Position numbers and translations under genes: made by a program. From Halovivax sp. (GTDB lineage: Archaea > Halobacteriota > Halobacteria > Halobacteriales > Natrialbaceae), in contig SKPV01000219.1 in assembly GCA_007119345.1 (NCBI GenBank), forward strand, positions 1 through 38,759: a stretch of DNA of 38,759 bases. The letters run 5' to 3'. This document shows, one piece after another, positions 25,062 to 32,769 of the stretch (position 1 is the first letter of the stretch; each line of letters begins with the position of its first letter). Under the pieces are notes generated by a model that did no database searches, was not told the origin of the DNA, and saw nothing but the letters and a program-made list of their open reading frames with translations.

Positions 25062-25510
25062 CGGGCCGAACGCTCGTCGAGGGACCGATCGGAGGAGAAA
25101 TCCGTCCGCGCCAGCGTGTAGCCGTAGTGGCATCGAGGGAGTCGACGACCGCCGCCCCCGTACGGCGCCTCCTCGTGGCCGGTGTCGACGCGCAGCGGAA
25201 TCCGATCCTCGCCGTCGATCTCGGTCAGCTCGCGGTGGGCGAGTTCGTTCGTGACGTCGCCGCCCTCGTCCCCGGGAGTCGCGTATCGCGTACGACGTGG
25301 GGGATACCGAGTTCGGTGAGGGCCCCTCTAACCGATGCGGAGTTCGGCCAGCCTTCGGCCCGGTAGCGTTCGAGCACCGGCCGCGGTTAGCTCTCGAAAC
25401 GGAGACACATTCGATGTGAACGGGCCTGCAGAGAACCAGTCCGTATCGCCCGTCGCCGTTCACGTCCACCTAGAACGGCACAACGACGTCCGTCGGCTCT
25501 CCCTCGTGCG
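25062..25510. other. 449-bp gap between Rieske and solute-binding genes
   Basis: Convergent intergenic region. Its left two thirds hold the degenerate glutaredoxin-like gene on the minus strand (25115-25377). The right part (25378-25510) has only short interrupted frames, such as VDVNGDGRYGLV on the minus strand, that I cannot assign. Confidence 0.5.
25115..25377 (-). pseudogene. Degenerate glutaredoxin/GST-N-like gene
   Basis: On the minus strand from a GTG at 25377, the frame reads LERYRAEGWPNSASVRGALT, then ELGIPHVVRDTRLPG. It shifts at a G-run (25270-25273) into DEGGDVTNELAHRELTEIDG and EDRIPLRVDTGHEEAPY, and shifts again at a second G-run (25155-25159) into VVDSLDA. Together this matches a small haloarchaeal glutaredoxin-like thioredoxin fold. 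The redox Cys of the EGCP motif is replaced (EGWP), so the product would be inactive even without the shifts. It follows the solute-binding protein gene on the same strand. Confidence 0.65.
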
Positions 25511-27271
25511 CTAGCGGTCCGCAGGATAGTGGAGCTTCCCCTCCTCGTCCCACTCGTAGCCACCTTTTTCGAGTTCGGTGCGGGCCGCGTCGACGTCGAG
25601 GTCGAACCGCTCGACGTCTGGATTGTACCAGGCGGCGTTGTGTTCGGCGATCGGCGAGTGGGCGACCGTTCCCATGCCGTCGCGGATCTCGTCGACGTAG
25701 CGCGATTTCGGGACGGCACGGCCGAGCGCCCGACGGACGTGGACGTCGTCGAGGGGCTCGCGACGCGTGTTGTACGAGATGCTCACGAAGCCGGTGTGGT
25801 GATAGGGGACCGTCTCGAGCTCGTTCGCGTTCTCGACGAGTTCGATCGCCGATCCCCGCGGAACCTCGTCGACGGCGTCGAGCCGACCCGCCTCGAGGTC
25901 CCGAAACAGCGCCGAGGAGTCGGCGTTCGAGAGCCTGACCAGTCGGTCTACGGCCGGTGGATCGAAGTGCGCCTCGTACGCCTCGAGTCGGAGTTCGTCG
26001 CCGTGGTTCCAGTCCGCCAGTCGAAACGGACCGCTACCGACGGATTCGTCGTCCGCGTCCACGACGGGGTTCGAACGTCCGTCCCAGACGTGCTTTGGGA
26101 GGATGGCGACCGACGAGAGGGCGGTGGCTCGAAACGGCGCGAAGGGCTCTGCCAGGTGGAACGTGAGTTCGTTCCCGCTCACGTCGATCTCGTCGATCGG
26201 TTCGAGGAAGCTGTTCGAGTAGTCCGCGAACAGCTCGACGGAGAACTTCACGTCCTCGACGGTCACAGCCTCGCCGTCGTGGAACGTCGTGTCGGAACGG
26301 AGTTCGACGATGTACGTACGCTCGTCGGTCATCACGGGGTCGCCGGTCGCCGCCCACGGAGTCGGACGACCCTCGCGATCCAGCCGATAGAGTCGATCGT
26401 ATAGAAGTTCGACGACCCGTCGGTTGCCGACCGTGATCGGGTCCAGCGGGTTGAACGAGGAGAGTGCTACCGTGGATCCGATACGGAGCACGTCGCCGTC
26501 GACCGGCTCCGCCTCGACCGCGTTCCAGAACGAGGAGAGTCCCTCGCCGAGCGACGGCCCGACGTTCGAAATGTGGCCGGCATCGTAGGTGTGCACGCCC
26601 CCCTCGTTCGCGACGAACGTACGCGGTTGCTCGTTCGCGAGCACCGCCTGGGCCGCCTGGACGGTTTCCCGCCGTTCCTCTCGATCGAGTTGCGTCGCCT
26701 GCGTCTCGACGAGTTCGTCGTAGGCCGGATCGTCGAATCCCGGCGCGTTCTGGCCACCCGCCTCGTCGTTTCCGGAGTGGTGGAGATTCGTGAGGAAGAC
26801 GTGCGGATCGATCCGCTCCGGCGTGCCGCCCCAGCCCAATAACGACGCGTCGAAGTCGTGCGAGATGAGGGTCCGTTCGACCTGCTCTTCGAACGGAACT
26901 TCGACGACGTTCACCGCAACGCCGAGTTCCTCCCACGTTTCGACCGTCAGGTGGGCGAGTTCGTTCCGGTCGGCGTTCACCTCCACCGTCGGAACGACGA
27001 AGTCGATCGCCTCCACCGGCGGTCCCAGGTCGACGCTCGGCCCCTCGTTCGGGTCGTCATCCTGCTCGTCGTCGGTTCGATCGACGACACCGCCGTCCTC
27101 GCCGTCATCCTCACCATCGGCCTCGTCATCCCCACCACCGGACTCCCCGTCGTCGGTCTCCTCGTCACCCGTCGGGAATCCCGAGCAGCCGGCCACCGAA
27201 GCGGCGACGCCGGTGACGCCGGCAGCACCGAACCGGCGGAGGAGTACTCGCCGCGAGTGTCGTCTAGACAT
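25511..27271 (-). CDS. Orphan peptide/nickel-type solute-binding lipoprotein with swapped halves
   Basis: A 586-residue extracytoplasmic lipoprotein. The N-terminus has a Tat-like twin-arginine segment (RRVLLRRFG) and a lipobox VAGC with C29; an Asp/Glu/Gly-rich linker (31-80) follows. Residues about 84-250 match the C-terminal part of SBP_bac_5 proteins (WEELGVAVNVVEVPFEEQVE, SLLGWGGTPERIDPHVFL). Residues about 258-586 match the N-terminal and middle parts (FNPLDPIT, LYDRLYRLDREGRPTP, FHDGEAVTVEDVKFS, VGSGPFRLADW, SYNTRREPLDDVHVRRAL) and end at AARTELEKGGYEWDEEGKL. The order is thus reversed compared with DppA/OppA. No permease or ATPase gene is adjacent. A GATTTAACG box is 28-34 nt upstream. 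Confidence 0.88.
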   Translation of the reverse strand: MSRRHSRRVLLRRFGAAGVTGVAASVAGCSGFPTGDEETDDGESGGGDDEADGEDDGEDGGVVDRTDDEQDDDPNEGPSVDLGPPVEAIDFVVPTVEVNADRNELAHLTVETWEELGVAVNVVEVPFEEQVERTLISHDFDASLLGWGGTPERIDPHVFLTNLHHSGNDEAGGQNAPGFDDPAYDELVETQATQLDREERRETVQAAQAVLANEQPRTFVANEGGVHTYDAGHISNVGPSLGEGLSSFWNAVEAEPVDGDVLRIGSTVALSSFNPLDPITVGNRRVVELLYDRLYRLDREGRPTPWAATGDPVMTDERTYIVELRSDTTFHDGEAVTVEDVKFSVELFADYSNSFLEPIDEIDVSGNELTFHLAEPFAPFRATALSSVAILPKHVWDGRSNPVVDADDESVGSGPFRLADWNHGDELRLEAYEAHFDPPAVDRLVRLSNADSSALFRDLEAGRLDAVDEVPRGSAIELVENANELETVPYHHTGFVSISYNTRREPLDDVHVRRALGRAVPKSRYVDEIRDGMGTVAHSPIAEHNAAWYNPDVERFDLDVDAARTELEKGGYEWDEEGKLHYPADR

Positions 27272-27452
27272 TTATACGTAAACCAGTCAGCAGAACGCGT
27301 TAAATCGTGTGGCCGGGCTCACCGTCGTAATAATCGATAATGGGACGCTCGGAACGACGCATCCGCGGCCATTCGAGCGACGCGGGAGGTGAACCACCAT
27401 CCTGGTAGCCGGAACCAGTTCCGTTTAGGCCGACCGAGCCCTATCACCCCGC

Positions 27453-27953
27453 GTGGAGCGTCACGTCTACTACGAGGGCGACGACGACCCCGAGAAGTGC
27501 ACGGCCCGCCGCCTCGAGAAGTTCGACCGGGCGATCCTCCACCGACGGATGAAGGCCGTGCCCTACGGGGTCGTCCTGAATCCCCACGCCGAGCGGGCGT
27601 TGTCGCCGGCCGACCGCGATGCCGCCCTCGACACCCTCGTGGCCCTCGACTGCTCCTGGGAGTCCGCGGAGGCCGCGGCATTTTCGATGCCGGGCGAGCA
27701 CCGGGCGCTGCCGTTTCTGGTGGCGGCGAACCCGGTGAACTTCGGCCGTCCCTTCACACTCACGACCGCGGAGGCGCTGGCCGCCGGGTTGTGGATCCTC
27801 GGCGAACCCGACGCGGCCGAACGGCTGCTCGAGCCCTTTCGCTGGGGCGAGACGTTCCTCGAGTTGAACGAGGAACCCCTCCGCCGCTACGCCGCGTGCG
27901 AAGACTCGACGGACGTCGTTGCCGTACAGGACGACTATCTCGCCGACGAGTGA
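27453..27953 (+). CDS. tsr3: Tsr3-like rRNA aminocarboxypropyltransferase (DUF367)
   Basis: A 166-residue SPOUT-like enzyme that transfers the 3-amino-3-carboxypropyl group of SAM to a modified uridine or pseudouridine in the small-subunit rRNA. Family patterns: HVYYEGDDDPEKCTARRLEKF at the start, NPHAERALSPADRD, LVALDCSWE, and RALPFLVAANPVNFGRP followed by LTTAEALAAGLWILG. Length fits the archaeal family. The start is GTG 27453, with a CGTTTAGG box about 29 nt upstream. Confidence 0.93.
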   Translation: MERHVYYEGDDDPEKCTARRLEKFDRAILHRRMKAVPYGVVLNPHAERALSPADRDAALDTLVALDCSWESAEAAAFSMPGEHRALPFLVAANPVNFGRPFTLTTAEALAAGLWILGEPDAAERLLEPFRWGETFLELNEEPLRRYAACEDSTDVVAVQDDYLADE

Positions 27954-27970
27954 CGGCGCCGTCGGGCCGG

Positions 27971-28040
27971 CGAGCCGACGAAGCTCGGCGTTCAGCCGGC
28001 GTCAACGAGCCGACGAAGCTCGGCGCTCGGTCGGGGTCAG
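27971..28040. repeat. 35-bp tandem repeat, two copies
   Basis: Copies at 27971-28005 and 28006-28040. The first 20 bp (cgagccgacgaagctcggcg) are identical and the rest is diverged. Each identical part contains a 5-bp stem (gccga/tcggc), so paired hairpins sit between the convergent tsr3 and RPA-associated genes, 17 bp after the tsr3 stop. Confidence 0.9.
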
Positions 28041-28076
28041 CGCGACCGAACGGAAAACCGAACCGACCGGGACGTC

Positions 28077-28703
28077 CTATGCCGACGCCTCGACTTCCTC
28101 CAGACTCTCCAGGGCCTGGATGACGTCCTGGCGGTAGTTCTCGACCGGCGAGTCGTAGCGCTCGCGGGCCATCTGGGCGTACTCGTTGGTCGGCGCGGTC
28201 GAGGCGCCCTCGGGATCGTCGCGGTCGGCCTCCCACTCGCGGAAGGACTCGATGCGATCGAGGGTGCGTTCGGCGGTTTCGACCACCCAGCGGTCGCGCA
28301 CCGTCTCGTCGACGACCGTGATCGACTCGGGTCGCAGGGAGACGTTGATCGTGCCGTCGTCGGGCTCGTAGGTCCGGGGCTTGCCGACGACCGCGACGTA
28401 CGCCGGCGGCTCGGCCTCCCGGAGGACGGCCGCCGCCTCGGGCTGGTACTGGCCGGCGTAGACGAAGAACGTCCCCGTCGGGTCGACGACGCGGCCGCGC
28501 CAGTACTCGCTCTCCTCGCCGACGTCCTCGGTTTCCGTGAGGGTGCCGACGGCGAAGACGCGGTTGGCGCGGTCGCCGGTCGGGAGCAGCGCGTAGTTGG
28601 GCGCGCGCTCGTCGTCGCTCTCTTTGAAGGTGTACGTCGAGTCGTTGAATTCGGAGGCGAAGACGCGGCGAGCGACTTCGCGCGTGAGGTCTGCCTGGCT
28701 CAT
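28077..28703 (-). CDS. RPA-associated OB-fold protein
   Basis: A 208-residue protein matching the COG3390 type that accompanies archaeal RPA. An N-terminal helical segment (LTREVARRVFASEFNDSTY) leads to an OB-fold at about 45-130 (NRVFAVGTLTET, RGRVVDPTGTFFVYAGQYQPEA, YVAVVGKPRTY), then an acidic helical C-terminus. It binds with RPA to single-stranded DNA in replication and repair. The start codon lies 1 bp downstream of the RPA stop, so the two are one operon. In haloarchaea the pair corresponds to rpa3/rpap3 (or rpa1/rpap1); I do not assign the number. Confidence 0.9.
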   Translation of the reverse strand: MSQADLTREVARRVFASEFNDSTYTFKESDDERAPNYALLPTGDRANRVFAVGTLTETEDVGEESEYWRGRVVDPTGTFFVYAGQYQPEAAAVLREAEPPAYVAVVGKPRTYEPDDGTINVSLRPESITVVDETVRDRWVVETAERTLDRIESFREWEADRDDPEGASTAPTNEYAQMARERYDSPVENYRQDVIQALESLEEVEASA

Positions 28704-28704
28704 G

Positions 28705-29634
28705 TCACATCGACCTCGCTCGGATCAGCAGGGGTTCCGGATCCGCCGGCTCGGCGAGCGCCTCCACGTCGTCGGCGAGCACGTACCGGCCGAAGGTGGG
28801 CCCCTCGACGCGGTAGTAGGTGCCGATGATCGCGTCCGCGATCTCGTCGGCGACGACCGTCGTGTCGAGGGCGTCCATGGCCATCTCCTGGGCCTCGTCG
28901 AGGCTGATCCCGGTGAGGTTCTCGGTGGCCGCCTCGTCGAAGATGACCTCGTGGGCGTCGATCCCGTCGTCGACGACGCCTTTGATCCGCAGGTCGAACT
29001 CGCCGTCGACCTCGCCGTGTTCGGAACAGCGGCCGTTCTGGAGGACGCGGGTACAGTCCTCCTCGGGGCAGCGCTTGATCAGGCCGGAGCCGCTCTGCAT
29101 GGCGACCATCGCGCCCTCGATCTCGGAGGTGTCGTCGCCGACCTCGATGTCGTCGTCGAGTTCCTCGATGACCGTGGTCTTGTTGAGCTTCACCGAGTAC
29201 CGGCCCTGGTACTCGTCGGTGACGACGTTCCGGAGCTCGTAGACGCCGCCCTCCTCGAGGGCCGGCAGGTCGGATTTGGCCCACTTGGTGAACTTGATCG
29301 TCCCGGTGGGGTCGCCCAGGAGGCCGACCTGGGCGACGGAGTCGCTGCGGGGCTCCCAGAGCTCGATCACCTTGGCGGTGATGTCGACCCACTGCTCGGG
29401 CTCGTCGATGTCGCCGATGTCCGCGTCGTCGCTGGTGCCGCCGGCGATGTCCTCGCGCTCCAAGCCCGCCTGTTCGAGGTAGTGGTTCGTGACGCTCCGC
29501 CGTGCCTCGTCGATGGGGACCTTGTACTCGTCGACGAGCGTGTGCAGGCGCTCGGCGACGTCGTCGACGGTGACGTCGATGTGGTCTGAAAACTGCTCGT
29601 GTACGTCTTCCGCGTGATCTCGTACGTCGCTCAT
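28705..29634 (-). CDS. Replication protein A (single-stranded DNA-binding)
   Basis: A 309-residue RPA subunit. N-terminal helical region at 1-75, an OB-fold at about 80-160 (WVDITAKVIELWE, GDPTGTIKFTKWAKSDLP), then a second OB-fold at about 172-300 carrying a zinc knuckle with C189, C194, C203 and H206. It coats single-stranded DNA in replication and repair. The ATG at 29634 has a Shine-Dalgarno-like GGAGG 10 nt upstream (29645-29649), unlike most genes here. A strong TATTTAAA box at 29694-29701 places the transcript start about 37 nt before it. A 13-codon ORF fills this leader. Confidence 0.94.
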   Translation of the reverse strand: MSDVRDHAEDVHEQFSDHIDVTVDDVAERLHTLVDEYKVPIDEARRSVTNHYLEQAGLEREDIAGGTSDDADIGDIDEPEQWVDITAKVIELWEPRSDSVAQVGLLGDPTGTIKFTKWAKSDLPALEEGGVYELRNVVTDEYQGRYSVKLNKTTVIEELDDDIEVGDDTSEIEGAMVAMQSGSGLIKRCPEEDCTRVLQNGRCSEHGEVDGEFDLRIKGVVDDGIDAHEVIFDEAATENLTGISLDEAQEMAMDALDTTVVADEIADAIIGTYYRVEGPTFGRYVLADDVEALAEPADPEPLLIRARSM

Positions 29635-29672
29635 GGCGTTCTCGCCTCCGCTTGCGTTTCGGTGGGAGGCAT
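29631..29672 (-). CDS. Putative leaderless 13-residue upstream ORF of the RPA gene
   Basis: ATG at 29672 opens a short frame (MPPTETQAEARTP) ending in TGA at 29633-29631, which overlaps the RPA ATG as ATGA. The TATTTAAA box (29694-29701) is centred about 25-26 nt from this ATG, so transcription should start at or next to it and it would be the leaderless first ORF of the mRNA. The RPA start would be reached by termination-reinitiation, helped by the GGAGG inside the small ORF. It is too short to judge by codon use. Confidence 0.5.
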   Translation of the reverse strand: MPPTETQAEARTP

Positions 29673-29693
29673 AGCCGGATTCGCGCCCGATGG

Positions 29694-29701
29694 TATTTAA
29701 A
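29694..29701 (-). promoter_or_regulatory. Strong TATA box of the RPA operon
   Basis: The plus-strand tatttaaa (TTTAAATA on the minus strand) is one of the best AT-rich promoter boxes in the window and predicts initiation near 29671. The divergent gene at 29808 has its own CCTAAG box near 29774. Confidence 0.7.
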
Positions 29702-29807
29702 CTGCCGCCACCGGGGCGAAAGTGATCGGCCGGACGGGCCGCCCCGGTCGGCGGACCGTTCACCGGCGACGGGCCTAAGACGGCGGCGCTCGAATCCCGA
29801 CCAGAGA

Positions 29808-30146
29808 ATGACGGACCGGCGGCGACTCGAGCGGTTCCTCCGCTCGAAGCTCGAGGAGGCGGGCAGTCAGTACGAGGCGCTCCGACGCTCGACCGGCGAA
29901 CAGCTCGAGGAGGCCCGCGAAGCCTACGAGACCGCCCGGAACGCCCGCAGCATCCCCACCGACGAGGAGGGTCGGGCGAAAATCGTCTGCCGGCGCTACG
30001 CCGAACGCCGCGCCGCGATGCTCGACGAGGAGTTCCGCCCGGCGTGCTTCGAGGACGGCCACCCCGACTGCGAGGGCTGCGTGGAGGACGTCCGGTCCGG
30101 TCGGATCGAGACCTGGGGGAACGACGACTCCGCCGCCGGAGAGTGA
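29808..30146 (+). CDS. Conserved haloarchaeal protein, DUF7091-type
   Basis: A 112-residue charged soluble protein. An Arg/Glu-rich helical N-terminal half (RRLERFLRSKLEEAGSQYEA, LEEAREAYETARN) is followed by KIVCRRYAERRAAMLDEEF and a Cys pair (PDCEGCVEDV), with further Cys at VCRR and ACFED, which may bind metal. I believe it corresponds to DUF7091 but assign no role. The ATG at 29808 has a CCTAAG box about 30 nt upstream. It is divergent from the RPA operon. Confidence 0.72.
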   Translation: MTDRRRLERFLRSKLEEAGSQYEALRRSTGEQLEEAREAYETARNARSIPTDEEGRAKIVCRRYAERRAAMLDEEFRPACFEDGHPDCEGCVEDVRSGRIETWGNDDSAAGE

Positions 30147-30250
30147 AGCCTCCGGCCGGCGGTTGCACCGACCAGGCGATCCACGCGCCGTTGGCGCCGC
30201 TGGCGGCGGGATCGCGCGCGGTCGAGCCCGTTTACCGTCGGCAATCAGGC

Positions 30251-30300
30251 CGTCTGCCTTACTCACCGGTCAGACGGTCGGTCCTACTCACCAGTTAGAC
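30251..30300. repeat. 25-bp tandem repeat spanning a stop codon
   Basis: Two diverged copies, 30251-30275 and 30276-30300, both starting actcacc and containing agacggtc. The right copy contains the TAA stop (30295-30297) and last codons of the minus-strand DUF892 gene, so the left copy looks like a duplicated gene end lying beyond the stop. Confidence 0.8.
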
Positions 30301-30771
30301 GGTCAACCCCGCCGACTCCTGGAGCCGTTCGAGCCCGGTTTCGGCCTCCGTCCGCGTCCGCTCCAGGGGCTCGACCACCTCGGTCGGCAGGTCGAGGCGT
30401 CGCGAGAGGACGAGCAGCGTCTCGAGCTTCGTCAGCTCGAGTCGCTCGATCGCCCGACCGGTCTCGGTCGTGCGCCGGTCGGCGAGGTTCGGGTCCGGGA
30501 CGTCCGCGACGAGCTCGTCGTGATCGGTCAGCAGCGCCTCGAGGACCTCACTCTCCCGGGGCTCGAAGTCGGCGTCCTCGAGCCCGTCGAAGACCGTCTC
30601 GAGCCGGCCGACCTGCTCGGTCGTCGTCTCGGCGTGGCCCATGAAGTGCGACTCCAGCTCCTCGTCGGTCGACGCGTCGGCCAGTTCCGACAGGCGCCGT
30701 TCGAGTTCGTACTCGATCGTGAGCAGTTCCCGCAGCGTTCGGACGAAGAGATCGCGATCGGACTCGATCAT
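30295..30771 (-). CDS. DUF892 (YciE-type) ferritin-like protein
   Basis: A 158-residue all-helical protein of the ferritin-like DUF892 type. The helix patterns LFVRTLRELLTIEYELERRLSEL, ELESHFMGHAETTTEQVGRLETVF and LLTDHDELVAD place Glu/His residues as in iron-binding four-helix bundles. Family members are linked to stress, and the catalytic role is uncertain. The ATG at 30771 has a CCCTTTTG box about 29 nt upstream. Confidence 0.85.
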   Translation of the reverse strand: MIESDRDLFVRTLRELLTIEYELERRLSELADASTDEELESHFMGHAETTTEQVGRLETVFDGLEDADFEPRESEVLEALLTDHDELVADVPDPNLADRRTTETGRAIERLELTKLETLLVLSRRLDLPTEVVEPLERTRTEAETGLERLQESAGLTV

Positions 30772-30976
30772 ACCTCGACGCTCGCCGCCGGCCCGCAAAA
30801 GGGTTCGACCGGCAGGGGAAACGTCGCCGCCTGCGGTCGGCGACCGAGCCGACGCGGACCGGACTGCCGCGGGCGGAGCCGAACGCGGGGCGGATCGACG
30901 CGGGCCGAGCCGCCGCAGGGCGAACCGCCGCGGGTGGGACCGTTGCGGAGCCGCCGCCCGCACCGATTCCGCCCGA

Positions 30977-31762
30977 TCACCCCCGGATCGAACCGCCGTC
31001 GATCGGGACCTCGGCCCCGTTGACGTAGCTCGCGCGCTCGCTCGAGAGGACGGCGACGACCTCCCCCAGTTCGCGCGGCTGGCCGATCCGGTCGACCGGA
31101 ATGTTCGCGGCCATCTCGGCGAGTCCGGCCTCGTAGTTCTCGTAGTCGCCGCGCTCGACGCCGGTTTCGACGAGTTCGCGCACCCGGTCGGTCTCGATCA
31201 GGCCGGGCATGACCGCGTTGACCCGGATCTCCGGGGCGAACTCCCGGGAAACCGTCTGGACGAGGCCGCTGAGTCCGCGGCGGACGGCGTTCGAGAGCAA
31301 CAGGCCGTCGAGGACCTCCTCGACGGTGCGAGAGGTGATACAGACCACCGATCCCGCCTCCGAGGAGAGCAAGTGCGGGTGGGACGCCTCGATCGTCCAG
31401 ACGGCGCTCATCACCAGCTGGTCGTACGCCCGGTACCACTGCTGGTCGGTCGTCTCGAGGAACGTCGTGCTCGGCGGGCCGCCCGCGGAGGTGACGAGGT
31501 GGTCGAGACCGCCGAACGCCTCGACGGTCTCCTCGACCAGACGGTCCACGTCGTCCGGGTCCGTCACGTCGGCCCGGACCGCCAGCACCTCGCCGTCGCC
31601 CGCCTCGTCGACGTCCGACTTCGCGGCCGCGAGACGCTCCTCGTCGCGCCCGCAGATCGTCACGTTCGCGCCCTCCGCGGCGAGCGCCGTCGCGCTCGCC
31701 TTTCCGAGGCCGGCCGAACTGGCGGTCACCAGCGCCGCGTTTCCGTCGAGTTCCAGATCCAT
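30977..31762 (-). CDS. SDR-family protein lacking the YxxxK catalytic pair
   Basis: A 261-residue Rossmann-fold protein of the short-chain dehydrogenase family. The cofactor loop is TASSAGLGKA at about 13-22, NAG is replaced by SAGG at 92-95, and the catalytic serine is S144 (CITSRT). The expected Tyr and Lys positions read S157 and R161 (LLLSNAVRRG), so normal SDR chemistry is doubtful. The C-terminus (RASYVNGAEVPIDGG) is typical. A known SDR subgroup carries the LSNAVR form, so this is a subfamily trait, not decay. A GCTTTGAC box sits about 28 nt upstream of the ATG at 31762. Confidence 0.88.
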   Translation of the reverse strand: MDLELDGNAALVTASSAGLGKASATALAAEGANVTICGRDEERLAAAKSDVDEAGDGEVLAVRADVTDPDDVDRLVEETVEAFGGLDHLVTSAGGPPSTTFLETTDQQWYRAYDQLVMSAVWTIEASHPHLLSSEAGSVVCITSRTVEEVLDGLLLSNAVRRGLSGLVQTVSREFAPEIRVNAVMPGLIETDRVRELVETGVERGDYENYEAGLAEMAANIPVDRIGQPRELGEVVAVLSSERASYVNGAEVPIDGGSIRG

Positions 31763-31861
31763 GCGCGGGTGGTCGACCGCGAGCGTCAAAGCTCCCGGGG
31801 AGTCGGCAGCTCGCGCTCCGAACCCGACCGAGCGCCGCATCCGACCGACGACTCGTTCGAC

Positions 31862-31940
31862 CGACCGACTGCCTGCTCGTTCGACCGACGAACTCGAGGC
31901 CGACCGACTGCCCGCTCGATTCGACCGACGAGCCGCCCGA
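31862..31940. repeat. 39/40-bp tandem repeat, two copies
   Basis: Copies at 31862-31900 and 31901-31940 share cgaccgactgc and then tcgaccgacga. A shorter related segment precedes them (31841-31861). The array lies directly 3' of the Tfx-type gene, whose stop is at 31948, and upstream of the SDR gene. Confidence 0.88.
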
Positions 31941-31947
31941 CCGCGCC

Positions 31948-32406
31948 CTACTCCGGGTGTCGCACCCGCACCTCGCCGGTCGACGTGACGCCGACCACCA
32001 GCTCGCGGTCGACCTGGCGGCCGCTGACGGCGTCGCCCGCGGCGTCGGCGATCACCTTCATCAGATCCGGCGCGGTGTGGTCGACCTTCACGCCGGCGTC
32101 GTCGCAGGCCTCGTAGACCAGTTGGGGGACGTCGTAGAGGTCGGTCTCGGCGGGAATGCGGATCCGGACCGGCGCGTGCAGCGCCTCGGCGAAGGCCACG
32201 GTCTCCCGGGCGCGCTCGACGTTGTCGCGGGCGCTGCCCTCGACAGAGGAGACGTTCGCCCGCGACGTGCCGAGCCGCTCGGCGATCTCGGCCTGGGACT
32301 CGCCGCGCTCGCGCAGCGCGAGCACCTGCGCCTGCCGACGGGTCAACACGCTGGCGTCGGGGTCGAATCCGATCTCGTCGAGGAAGGCGTCGATCTCCTC
32401 GGTCAC
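31948..32406 (-). CDS. Tfx-family DNA-binding protein
   Basis: A 152-residue regulator. Residues 21-66 are a basic helix-turn-helix (LTRRQAQVLALRERGESQAE, IAERLGTSRANVSSVEGSAR), as in Tfx of methanogens, which binds the fmd promoter. The C-terminal half is the Tfx-type acidic domain (DLYDVPQLVYEACDDAGVKV, DHTAPDLMKVI). The start is uncertain: GTG 32406 is preferred because GGAGG lies 9 nt upstream, but GTG 32412 is also open. The target genes are not evident. Confidence 0.85.
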   Translation of the reverse strand: MTEEIDAFLDEIGFDPDASVLTRRQAQVLALRERGESQAEIAERLGTSRANVSSVEGSARDNVERARETVAFAEALHAPVRIRIPAETDLYDVPQLVYEACDDAGVKVDHTAPDLMKVIADAAGDAVSGRQVDRELVVGVTSTGEVRVRHPE

Positions 32407-32769
32407 GACCACCGCCCTCCCCGTACCACTCGCCCGTGCATGATCGACGATACGCGCTCCGTCCCAAAGCTTCCACGGTCCGGCGGGTCGGGCGCGAGCG
32501 GCGAGTCGGGCGCGAGCGCCGGCTCGCGTTCGACCGATCCGGCTCGCGTTCGACCGATCCGGTGCAACCGGCTTCGCGCCGATCCCGCGCCCCCGGGCCC
32601 AGTGCGCACACGTTCGGGAGCGGTTTGATGGGCGCAGCGCCACGAGCCGTCACCATCGAAGCGGCCGTAGCGTCGGCGCCGCGGTGCCGATCGCGGCGCC
32701 GCCGCCGTCGAGCCGGTCGACGCACGCGGCCGATCCGTCGACCGCCAGCCGTCTCCCGAACGATCCACC
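32407..32769. other. 363-bp divergent gap with two tandem repeats
   Basis: Lies between the Tfx-type gene and the acyl-CoA synthetase gene. It holds an 18-bp repeat (32487-32518) and a perfect 20-bp repeat (32521-32560). I see no convincing TATA box at the expected distance from the synthetase start and no coding frame. Confidence 0.6.
32487..32560. repeat. Two adjacent short tandem repeats
   Basis: gtcgggcgcgagcg occurs at 32487-32500 and 32505-32518 (18-bp period). Immediately after, the 20-bp unit ggctcgcgttcgaccgatcc is perfectly duplicated at 32521-32540 and 32541-32560. The unit resembles the tcgaccga element of the array at 31862-31940. Confidence 0.93.

Noticed and set aside
23058..25469. 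A long minus-strand frame opposite the Rieske protein gene
   Set aside because: The plus strand carries the intact Rieske motifs, and the minus product has no family resemblance.
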